Positions 55,281-64,000 of a stretch of 64,000 nucleotides of DNA are shown here, piece after piece. The stretch's first letter is position 1. Every line of letters begins with the position of its first letter. The notes below the pieces were generated by a model that saw only the letters and a program-made list of their open reading frames with translations, searched no databases and was not told the DNA's origin. The stretch spans positions 77,548,412 through 77,612,411 of the forward strand of contig OZ020586.1 in assembly GCA_963971535.1 (NCBI GenBank), written 5' to 3'. The translations under genes were made by a program, and so were the position numbers. This DNA is from Notolepis coatsorum (lineage: Eukaryota > Chordata > Actinopteri > Aulopiformes > Paralepididae).

Positions 55281-55777
55281 CAGGGCTGTCCCCGACTAAG
55301 GATTCGGATAGTCGATTATGATTGGCCAAAATTTGCCGTTAGTCGACTATTAGTCGACTAAAAAAATATAAAAAAGTATAATATATATATATATTTTTTT
55401 ATCATTCCATTTGGGCTGTGGGGGGTGCTTAATGTCTGAAGGAGTCGACTGAAGCCTTCTTGTCCTCTGCAAAAGCATGCAATTGGTCCACTGATGGATA
55501 CATCTTGATATTTGTCTAGTCTAGTGTGTTCATTAGATGGGTGAAATCCTCTTTCAGTGCCTCTGTGCCTGTTTTCGTAGGCAGTTAGCCTCTGGTATGC
55601 GTGCCATTAGCGTTAGCCACGTTTCTAGGCCTCTTTTCTTTTGGAAAAAATGATAAATAAATACATTTTTAAATTTCTATATATATATTTTGTTTGTATT
55701 AGACTAAGGGGTTGGCAGTCGACTACGGCTCCTTTCGACCGATTAGTCGACTAATCGACTAATAGGGGTCAGCCCTA
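55281..55777. mobile_element. hAT MITE copy B (uninterrupted)
   Basis: Left tip CAGGGCTGTCCCCGACTA, right tip TAGTCGACTAATAGGGGTCA followed by GCCCTA, with TAGTCGACTA palindromes near both ends. It is 497 bp. It gives the empty site for the TTAA insertion in copy A. Confidence 0.82.
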
Positions 55778-55824
55778 CAAGCTACTAACGTTACAGACAC
55801 CCCCTTGCACATCATACCAATATT

Positions 55825-56190
55825 AGTAGGTTTATATATTATAATATTATATTATATTAGGAGGTTTATGTTAAAATATAATAATAATAATATTATTTTA
55901 GGAGGTTTATGTCACAATATAATATTATATTAGGAGGTTTATGTTATAATATTTATATTATATTATATTATATTATGTTATGTTATAATATAATGTTATT
56001 TTAGGGTTATATCATTATATTATATTAGGAGGTCTATGTTATAATATTATTATATTAGGATGTTTATGTTAGGATATGATATTATATTAGGTTTATGTTA
56101 TGATTGAACCTTTATTTAACCAGATACAATCTCTTTTACAAGAGTGATCTGACCAAGAAGATATGATATTATATTAGGATGTTTATGTTT
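55825..56190. repeat. AT-rich minisatellite (TTAGGAGGTTTATGTTATAAT)
   Basis: About nine degenerate copies of ATTAGGAGGTTTATGTTA with variable TAATATTATA spacers, interrupted near 56105-56160 by ACCTTTATTTAACCAG-type text. Confidence 0.8.
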
Positions 56191-56648
56191 CAAACAAGGT
56201 CCCTGCAGGATAAACGTGAGATATTTCAGCCCAGGTTTCTGTGTGAAAATGTTTACTTGGCAACTTTTGAAGCAATCTGTTTAAATGGTTATTTATTAAA
56301 AAGCGTGTGAGAGATGATTAATGTATGCATCGAATTCAAATAAATAATTTACATTGAAGATCCTCTATTGTCTTAGATTCTCTTTCTCTCTTGCTCTCTC
56401 TCACACACTCTCTCTCTTCTCTTTTAACTAACTACTATTCCTGTCCCTGAGGGTGGAGATAGGCATTTTTGTTTATCATGACAGATGCACACACACACAC
56501 ACCATTAGGATGAAATATTAAATATTCTAATTTAATTATGGATGATTAGGTGATTAGGTTTGTGAGGCACGGCAGTAGCTTGCTTAATGCAGTGTGGATG
56601 TGACAAGCTAAACGCTAAAACTACACATGGAAAACTGCAAAAGAACTG
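56191..56648. other. No gene seen
   Basis: Mixed AT-rich sequence with CTCTCTCTTGCTCTCTCTCA near 56385 and a short (CA)n at 56490. No coding or family signal. Confidence 0.55.
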
Positions 56649-57682
56649 AGACCTTTTTCTACTGTGATCTCAACCTTCTCCACACCTACACCCCCTGCCG
56701 GAATCTCCGCTCCTCTGACACAGGCTTGCTTACCATCCCACAAGCCAGGTTGCGGACCTTCGGGGACAGGGCTTTTAGTGTGGCTGCCCCCACCCTTTGG
56801 AACTTCCTCCCCATGGACATCTGAAATGCAAATGATCTTGTCCAGTTTAAAAACCTGCTGAAGACCTACAGTATCTCTTCACCCAGGCCTATGGTCTCTA
56901 TCCTATTCATTCTGTTTTGTTCTATTTAGTTTAGTTCTGTTTTTGTTCTGTTCTGTTTGTTCTGTTTTTGTATTTTGTTTCTTAGTTTAGGTCACCGTTA
57001 TCCTCCCCCTGTAACGTTTGGGGTTTTGCTCTCCTCTGGGAGCAAAGGCCATAGCGTTTCCCAATGGTAATTACCTGTCTATCTGCCCTGATTGCACTCA
57101 TTGTTACCTGGTGTGTATAGTTAAATTGGCTTTATATGTTCTTCCTGGTTACTATTCAGATCGTCAGTCGATCACTGAACCTTACCGTGAGTACTACTGT
57201 GCATTCTGTCAACGCCTTATCTCTCCTTGCCACGGAGGATAAGTTTGTTCGCCATGTATAGTAAATTGCCGTGTCTTGCCTTTTGATTATGTGAACTTAC
57301 TGTGTGCTTATGTCGCACCGTCGCCCGTCGTGTTTATATCGTAATGTGTTTTGGAGACAACGTTTTCTCCCCTTTGCTTTCCCCATTATTATATATATAG
57401 TTCAGTTTATTGTTTGTGCTTTGCGTGTTTTGGAGACTTGTTTTCTCCCCTTTGCTTTCCCTCTTTTTGGAGACAAGTACTCTCCCCTTTTGTTTGCTCA
57501 CCGTTGTCGGCGTACGCCTTTAATTTCGACAAATAAAACAATACCTTTGTTTGAGAATCAACACCTGTCTCTCGTTTATCCGTTCTGCACTGCACCTGGG
57601 TCCAACACACCTACCCAACTCGTAACACCCCCTTTTATTGTAAAGCGCCTTGGGTACGTGAAAGGCATTATATAAATTCAAG

Positions 57683-57690
<8 letters not shown>
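56649..57690 (+). mobile_element. L2-type LINE 3' end, split by a solo LTR
   Basis: PCRNLRSSDTGLLTIPQARL and RTFGDRAFSVAAPTLWNFLP are the L2 C-terminal signature; a TGA stop follows at 56821-56823. The 3' end CCCTTTTATTGTAAAGCGCC, GGCATTATATAAATTCAA and (ATT)n at 57685-57730 belong to the same copy. The LTR at 57010-57627 sits between. Confidence 0.82.
57010..57627 (+). mobile_element. Solo LTR with CCCCC target duplication in the L2 3' UTR
   Basis: Begins TGTAACGTTTGGGG and ends CAACTCGTAACA. CCCCC lies on both sides (57005-57009, 57628-57632). AATAAAACAATACC near 57531 is a plausible polyadenylation signal on the plus strand. No internal region remains. Confidence 0.75.
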
Positions 57691-57730
<40 letters not shown>

Positions 57731-57732
<2 letters not shown>

Positions 57733-58204
57733 ATAGCATCATTGATTGTCGCCATGTTTTATGTTTATGTTGCAAATCTGGATAGTGGATTGATTGAAAC
57801 CTTTATTCAGGTGAGCTCTGCTTTGAGGCCACCTCATTTACAGAACTGCTGAGTGTACAACAAGATAAAACAACAAAACAATGCAGTGCAATCAGTTAAA
57901 AACATTTACAACATGAATCATTTAGAAATGAAATCAGACATTTAAATTCCCTAAGGGAAGGAAGAACTTCCATGCAAGGAAGATATTCTTCTTCTATTTA
58001 ATTCTTGGCAGGATTCGGCCTGATCTGCCCCCTGGTGGATAGACTTTTCAATCCTCCAGGTACATGTGCAGGCAAGTATGTGAACCATGCAGTTCACAAC
58101 GCAGCCGCTTGTATACTTGTACACATGGTTAAAAGCAAGTATACTGAGACCATAATACACCACACACAATCACACACACACCCACACACACACACACACA
58201 CACA
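57731..58204. other. No gene seen; (CA)n at its end
   Basis: It contains GATTGATTGAAACCTTTATT-type text (possible retroelement remnant) and (CA)n at 58165-58204, the target of the next element. Confidence 0.5.
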
Positions 58205-59464
58205 CAGGCCCGGACTGGCCATCGGGAGCACCGGGAGCTTTCCCGGTGGCCTGGCCTGCACAGATAAAAAAAAAAAAATAATATAAAAAAAAAATATTCT
58301 ATATTTTTTTTATAATAATTTTTTATTTATTTTTTGCCAGGCCATTGTTTCTAGTTGTGGCGGCGGCGCGGCGCGATAGTTTTTAGATAACCAGGTGGGT
58401 GGGGAACAACCAGGATTTCACTGTCTGCGACAGAGTTGGAGAACTATCTGACTCTCTCTCCCTCACACGGACACACGCACACACAATGGAGCCGTGCTGC
58501 CGCTTGTGATTGGTAGAGGCGGGACCAGGCGATACAACTGATTGACAGTGGAGGCGGCGAATGGAATGGCAGATGGCACACTCCCAAAAGGAGTTGTTAA
58601 ATCTGACATTACAAAAAACAATATGTGGTGGTTATGATTGGGGCTGAAGTTGAATAAACAATTTATGAAAGAGTCAAAATAATTCCAAGATAATTCAAAG
58701 ATTACACACCTTTGCCACATTGGCTACAAACATAATCACTGCAAAGTTATCAAACAAATAAGAATCTGATCAGACACAAGGGTTAAGTTGTTGTTCCCTT
58801 TCTAATTTCCTCAAAAACATCTAGTCTAGTTAATGTGATCAATATTATTTGACAATTGATGCTTTTTGTTGGACATTTCAGTCAGTGAGCTCATACTTTG
58901 AGCTAATTTCATAGTTTAAATGATTGAGACAATGCAATCGTCTGTCTTCGTTGTGCATGCATGCGTGTGCTCACCACATGTGATACATGTGTCACTATTC
59001 TGGCAGTGGCTACTGTTATTATAGTATTGTAATGAAAGGTCTGTTATTTAATGTTTGTGTAAAGGGCTATTTTAACTGTTGATGGGTAGTGCATCAGTAA
59101 AGTGAATATGGTATTGTGCTCTTGACTTGTTTGAATAGGTGGAGAGAGTGGTTAACTGTATTATAATAGTAAATAGAAAAATATGTTGTGCTCTTGCTTT
59201 TTTCTTTTTGAAGGTGGAGAGAGTACCATTGCTAGTGCCACAACAGTTTTATTTGAGGTTCATAACAGTACATTGTACTAAGCAATTGTTGGCTCATTAG
59301 TTTGTGATTCACATGCACTAAAATTCACCAGAATGCAGGAAGTCTTTGTAACTAAAATCTTCCGGGTGGGGGACCCCCAGACCCCCCGCTTAAAAAGTGG
59401 CCTGATTGGGGCTATATTTCGCGCTATATCTCCCGGTATGAATTATTTCCCCAGTCCGGCCCTG
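58205..59464. mobile_element. hAT-like element with CAGGCCCGGACTGG tips in a (CA)n tract
   Basis: The left CAGGCCCGGACTGG and the right CCAGTCCGGCCCTG are inverted with one mismatch in 14. (CA)n lies on both sides, so an 8-bp ACACACAC duplication cannot be distinguished from the repeat. It is 1260 bp with no convincing transposase. Confidence 0.82.
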
Positions 59465-59554
59465 CACACACACACACACACATACACACATACACACACA
59501 CACACACACACTGGTAATACTATACTTTTGAGAAAATGTAAAGACATTCATTCC

Positions 59555-60000
59555 CTTACCCTGATTTTAACCTTAACCATAACTGCTACATGCCTTATCC
59601 TAACATTAAACCTAATCCCTAACCCTGACCATAACCATAACTGCTACATGCATAAGCATAACCCCTTACCCTAACATTATGGCTAATCCCTTACCCTAAC
59701 CATAACTGCTACATGCCTAATCCTAACCCCTTACCCTAACATTAAACCTAATCCCTTACCCTAATCCTAACCATAACTGCTACATGCCTAATCCTAACCC
59801 TCACCCTACCATTAAGCCTAATCCCTTACCCTAACCATAACTGCTACATTCCTAATCCTAACCCCCACCATAACATTAAGACTAATCCCTAACCCTAACA
59901 TTAACCTTAACCATAACTGCTACATGCCTAATCTTAACCCCCACCCTAACATTAAGCCTAATCCCTAACCCTGATTTTAGGCCTAACCCTAACCTTAATC
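59555..60000. repeat. Minisatellite of CCTAAC/ATAACTGCTACATGCC units
   Basis: Units of about 60 bp: CATAACTGCTACATGCCTAA, then TCCTAACCCCTTACCCTAAC, then ATTAAGCCTAATCCC. CCTAA words resemble telomeric repeats but with regular non-telomeric spacers. Confidence 0.88.
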
Positions 60001-60099
60001 ATCTATCTTTGTCTCTCTCTCTCTCTCTCTCTGAAACGTGGGTGGAGTGCATAGTCGTAAAGACATAATTAGTATAGTAGGAAGAGGGCATGACAGAAG

Positions 60100-61480
60100 A
60101 CAGGTTTGTTTTATTTATTTATTTAATTTCAGATATTGATTGAAGAAGCGTGTTTTTAGTCGACCATGAAAGATTGGTTAGGTTTCGGCTGTCCTAACTG
60201 TGGTGGGAAGTTCGTTCCACCATTGTGGAGCGAGGACAGAGAATAGGCGGCTTCTCTTTGATATCCCCCCAGGAGCTCGGATAGGAGTGGGTCTGAGGCG
60301 GCCAGAGGATGTGTATAGCGTGGTGGGGTCTTGAGGGTGTGTAGTTAGAGACCATTGACCGGAGGTAGGCGGGAGCCGTTCATTTCGCTGTGTGATATGC
60401 CAGGTCGAGGACCTTGAATCGTTGCCGTGGCCACGGCTACATTCTGCACTGTGATGGAAAGGTCGGTCAGCGGGGAGGATTTGGACAGCAGGTGAAGCAA
60501 TTCTGTTTTGCTTAGGTTAAGTTTGAGGTGGTTGGTCGTCATCCAGGCGGAGATGTCGGAAAGACAGACCGAGATCTGCTCAGAGACATGGATATCTGAG
60601 GGAGGAAAGGAGAGTAAGAGTTGAGTAACATTGGCATACTGTAACAAGGATACGAGAAGGCATGAACCTTGATAATGTTACCCAGAGATGTGGTGTAGAT
60701 GGAGAAGAGGAGGGGTCCAAGGACTGAGCCCTGGGGGACGCCCGTCTGAAGGGGGCGGGGGCAGACAGGGTCCCTCTCCATGATACTTGGTAGGAGCGGT
60801 CGTCGAGGTAGGATGTCAGCCATGCCAATGCAGAGCCTGCAACTCCCATTCCTGCGAGGGATGGAAGGAGGATCTGATGGTTGACTGTGTCCAAGGCTGC
60901 TGACAGGTCCAGGAGAATCAGGACAGAGGAGAGGTTATGTGCTATGTGCCGTCTCTGTGGAGTGACCAGTCCTGAAGCCTGACTGATTAGGGTCTAAGAG
61001 GTCATTCTGTAAGAGATAATCAGTAAATTGGTTGAATACAGCACGTTCAAGTGATTTAGAAAAGAAGGAGAGAAGAGAGACAGGACGATAGTGGTGTGGT
61101 TCATGATTTTTTTTTGTATGAGCGGTGTGACTCTGGCTTGTTTTAGGGAGGTGGGGACCACCCACAAGTTGAGGGAGGAGTTGATGGTTGCAGTTAGGAA
61201 TGGGAGGATGTCTGGTGCTATGGTCTGGAGGAGTGGGGAGGGTATCGGGTCCAGCTGGAATGTAGTGGGACGGTTCGACGTTACCAGTGTCAAGGTCTCA
61301 GCGTCTGCAATGGGTGAGAAATATGACAGAGTAAAGGATGAGGTTCTCGATTCAGCATGTGGAATGGAGGGGGGTTGGGAGAAGCAGCTGCGGATGCTCT
61401 TCACTTTTTTCTCAAAGGAAATCGCAAAGTCTTCGGCAGAGAGAGAGGAGGGGGAGGGGGAGTGAGGAGGGAGGACATGG
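60100..61480 (-). pseudogene. L2-clade LINE ORF2, minus strand, degraded
   Basis: Minus-strand text includes [83 protein letters not shown] and a C-terminal FSVLAPQWWNELP-like segment near 60200-60240. The catalytic YADD position reads YANV (about 60640). Several frameshifts. A (TC)n tract lies just beyond its 5' side. Confidence 0.82.
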
Positions 61481-61522
61481 TGGCGTGCAGTTTGTGATGG
61501 TTCTTAGCCGAGGCCTTGATCT

Positions 61523-61527
<5 letters not shown>

Positions 61528-61587
<60 letters not shown>
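61528..61587. repeat. (TC)n microsatellite
   Basis: Uninterrupted TCTCTC run of about 60 bp. Confidence 0.97.
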
Positions 61588-61590
<3 letters not shown>

Positions 61591-61731
61591 TGTTTTCAGA
61601 TTCAGACTGTCCATTAGTCACGTCATCCATACCTTTACAAGTATAAAAGAGTGAAATCCTTGCAGCAGAGACATCAATAAACTAGTATAAAATTTAAGCA
61701 ATATAATTGTAATTGTATTACAATAATAAAA

Positions 61732-62011
<280 letters not shown>

Positions 62012-62173
62012 TGGGGGAGGGGGCATTCACTATTGTGACTCAATAGCCCTGAAGCAGCTGGCTCCTCTCCACTCCTCTTCTAGTCTCTTTTCTCTTCTCT
62101 TCTCTCCTCTTCTCTCTTCTCTTCTTGTCTCTCCTCCTCTTCTCTGCTCTCCTATTATCTCTTCTTCTTAATA

Positions 62174-62600
62174 ATAATAATAATTTCTTAAATTTATATA
62201 GCGCCTTTCAGGAAACCCAAGGCGCTTAACAGAGGAGGGGGAAAACTAAGGGGAAGGAGATCAGAGGAACAATTCGGTAAAAAGAGGGAAATCAGGTCAT
62301 TGATACATTTGGTGAAGAGGTGAGATTTGAGTTGAGATTTGAAGGAGTCCAGGGATGTAGCGTTGCCGATGTTTGGAGGGAGGGAGTTCCAGAGGGTGGG
62401 TGCGGCAACAGAGAAGGCTCTGGGACCGACAGTGCACAGGTTGGTGGTGGGGATGGAGAGGAGACCGGAGTCAGAGGATCGGGGACTGAGAGATGGTGAT
62501 AAATGCAATCCACTTTACCCTGAAAAAAGTCCTGGAATTTTGTGGAGAGGTCAGTGGCATCTGTAGGGTGAGGGGTGACGATGGGGGAGAGCATGCGGTT
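62174..62600 (-). mobile_element. L2 LINE 3' end, minus strand, internally deleted
   Basis: The plus-strand left edge (AATAATAATAATAATTTCTT, TATATAGCGCCTTTCAGG) is the reverse complement of an L2 tail. The minus-strand frame gives SSDSGLLSIPTTNLCTVGPRA and FSVAAPTLWNSLP. Upstream of SPSLSPRSS the text jumps to the early gag-like part DLSTKFQDFFQGKVDCIYHH, so the RT core has been deleted. Confidence 0.8.
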
Positions 62601-62975
62601 GCTCTCCTCTTCTCTCCTCTCATCTGCTCTCCTCTGCTCTCCTCTCCTCTCTGTTGTTCTCCTTTCCTTTCCTCTCTTCTCTTATCCTCTTCTCTCTCCT
62701 CTCCTCTCCTCTGCTCTGCTCTCATCTCTTCTCTTCTCTTCTCTTCTCTTCTCTTCTCTTCTCTTCTCTTCTCTTCTCTTCTCTTCTCTTCTCTTCTCTT
62801 CTCTTCTCTTCTATGCTCTGCTCTGCTCTGCTCTGCTCTGCTCTGCTCACCTCTCTGTTGCTCTCCTCTCCTGTCTTCTCTTCTCTTCTCTTCTCTTCTC
62901 TTCTCTTCTCTTCTCTTCTCTTCTCTTCTCTTCTCTTCTCTTCTCTTCTCTTCTCTTCTCTTCTCCTCTCCTGAC
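62601..62975. repeat. (CTCTT)n and related polypyrimidine satellite
   Basis: Long CTCTTCTCTT runs at 62730-62812 and 62875-62960, with GCTCT pentamers between (62815-62850). Frames of Leu/Ser/Phe text are artefacts. Confidence 0.96.
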
Positions 62976-63125
62976 TGTCGCCAGGTGGTAAGGATGAATC
63001 CTCTGACCCTCAACACAGGAGCCCTGCAGGGTTGTGTCCTGAGGCCCCTCCTCTACTCCCTGTACACCCATGACTGTGTAGCCACACAAATCTCCAACAT
63101 GGTCATTACCGATGACACAACAGTG
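62976..63125 (+). pseudogene. LINE reverse transcriptase fragment (GCVLRPLLYSLYTHDC)
   Basis: The frame reads TGALQGCVLRPLLYSLYTHD and then CVATQISNMVITDDTTVIGL. This is the segment before and at the catalytic box, where the usual FADD is replaced by ITDD. About 50 codons between two polypyrimidine tracts. The LINE clade is not fixed. Confidence 0.7.
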
Positions 63126-63412
63126 ATAGGCCTAAACACCACATTTCCTCTCCTCTTCTCTCTTCCCCTCTTCTATACTCTCTTCTCCTCTTCTATACTC
63201 TCTTCTCCTCTCCTCTTCTCTTCTCTCCTCATCTCATCTCTCTTCATCTTCTCTCTTATCTCTTTTCTATTGTCTCTTCTTTCTCTCTTCTGTCTTCTCC
63301 CCATCTCTTCTCCCCTCTCCCCCTCTCCTCTTCACGCCTCTTCTATTATCTCCTCTCCTCTCCTCTCCCCTCAGCTCCCCATCTCTCCTCTTCTTTCCAC
63401 CCCTTCTGGTGA
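63126..63412. repeat. Polypyrimidine tract (CTCTTCTC-rich)
   Basis: Degenerate CTCTTCTCT/TCTCCTC sequence, part of the same expansion as 62601-62975. Confidence 0.9.
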
Positions 63413-63689
63413 GTGTGTAGGTGAATGGTGTTTTTTTTGTGTGTGAGTCAATCTCAGATACTTCATCTCTATGTGAAGCTAACAGGAATATGGATCTGTA
63501 TTCTTTAGAGGACATGGATCATTTAGGAGGAGGTCTGTGTTGCCACCGCCACAACCCTTGAGAGTTTCTTGTTCGACACCGGATTCATTTCCCCACCTGT
63601 GGGGGCAGGCAGGAGGGAAGAGGTCAGCTGCTGTCACTAACAACACCTCATCTGGTCACGTTTCAGGATTTGGGGAAGAAAGACATCTA

Positions 63690-63977
63690 CTACACCTGTC
63701 TCAAGGTCCTGAATCTGTACTCGGGAGTGAGAGAGTCATGGTGGGCCGAGATTTTATTGGCCAAGATGCTTCCCCGAAAGGCAGCTGGCAGTCCCTGTAC
63801 AAGCTGCCCATCAAAAAGCGGACAGCAGACCTCCAGCAGAGGGTTGTACACGGTGCAATAGCTACGAACAGATACAGAGTGCACCTTGATCTGGAGCTGA
63901 GGGAGGGGTGCTTTTTCTGTAATCAGACTGAGACCCTGGAACATGTATTTGTGTCCACAGCTGTCAGCATGGTTTGA
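63690..63977 (+). pseudogene. LINE ORF2 C-terminal region, cut at the window edge side
   Basis: SWQSLYKLPIKKRTADLQQR, VVHGAIATNRYRVHLD and the Cys/His motif CFFCNQTETLEHVF are typical of the C-terminal region of fish non-LTR retrotransposon polyproteins. The open frame starts at 63537 and stops at 63975-63977; the part before about 63690 is not conserved text that I recognise. The rest of the domain (after LEHVFV) is lost or lies in another frame beyond the window. Confidence 0.7.
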
Positions 63978-64000
63978 GCTTTTGACAAGATTGTTTCAGG

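Noticed and set aside
59555..60000. Interstitial telomere
   Set aside because: CCTAA words alternate with a fixed non-telomeric segment (CATAACTGCTACATGCC), so it is a minisatellite.
62471..63446. Long Ser/Leu/Phe and Arg/Glu-rich frames
   Set aside because: Translations of (CTCTT)n polypyrimidine tracts; only 62976-63125 inside them carries LINE text.

Overview
This window is eukaryotic, and everything recognisable points to a ray-finned (teleost) fish. It holds one spliced vertebrate gene whose introns are filled with fish-type transposable elements: BEL/Pao, CsRn1-like Gypsy, L2 and Tx1/L1 LINEs, hAT and TTAA-target DNA elements, tRNA-derived SINEs, a Helitron-2/Helentron-like element and long microsatellites. 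The species cannot be fixed from the sequence.

The host gene is the 3' part of plekho1 (PLEKHO1/CKIP-1, a PH-domain adaptor), on the plus strand. Six coding exons (347-448, 20669-20992, 21271-21359, 23704-23863, 24003-24127, 24875-25811) join in frame to 1737 nt, 578 codons plus a stop. The PH-domain exons must lie upstream of base 1. The last exon carries about twenty Ser-Pro motifs in a degenerate repeat that I do not recall in mammalian PLEKHO1, followed by the conserved C-terminal leucine-rich helix.

The first visible intron is about 20 kb and began as a roughly 40-bp minisatellite with an 889-bp higher-order period. It has been split by a very young BEL/Pao element (1052-10173, TSD GAGTC), by an L2 LINE (12925-15235) with a SINE inside it and a Helentron-like element in its ATT tail (15236-18501), and by an LTR-like block (about 18710-20270). 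Other plekho1 introns hold a solo LTR (21742-23115, TSD GTATA) and a minisatellite that starts with a perfect 56-bp inverted repeat (24248-24360).

Downstream of plekho1 (26-64 kb) I see no further host gene. The region is nested mobile DNA. A hAT-like element (28080-31050) contains a TTAA-flanked element (28376-30771), which contains a BEL solo LTR (29004-30337). A minus-strand Gypsy element (32258-36239) has lost most of its integrase. A second LTR-like block is followed by a 95-codon unknown ORF. A piggyBac-like MITE (38809-39745) lies 5 bp from a long minus-strand Tx1/L1 element (39767-47189, 16-bp TSD) that contains another LINE. From 47.8 kb onward there are hAT MITEs, a TTAA element, minisatellites, L2 fragments, a solo LTR in an L2 tail and long (GT)n and (CTCTT)n tracts. 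The window ends inside another LINE ORF2.

No CRISPR array, operon, rRNA gene or functional tRNA gene was seen. Many junctions can be dated relative to each other because target-site duplications are intact and several pre-insertion sites can be rebuilt from copies in the same window.
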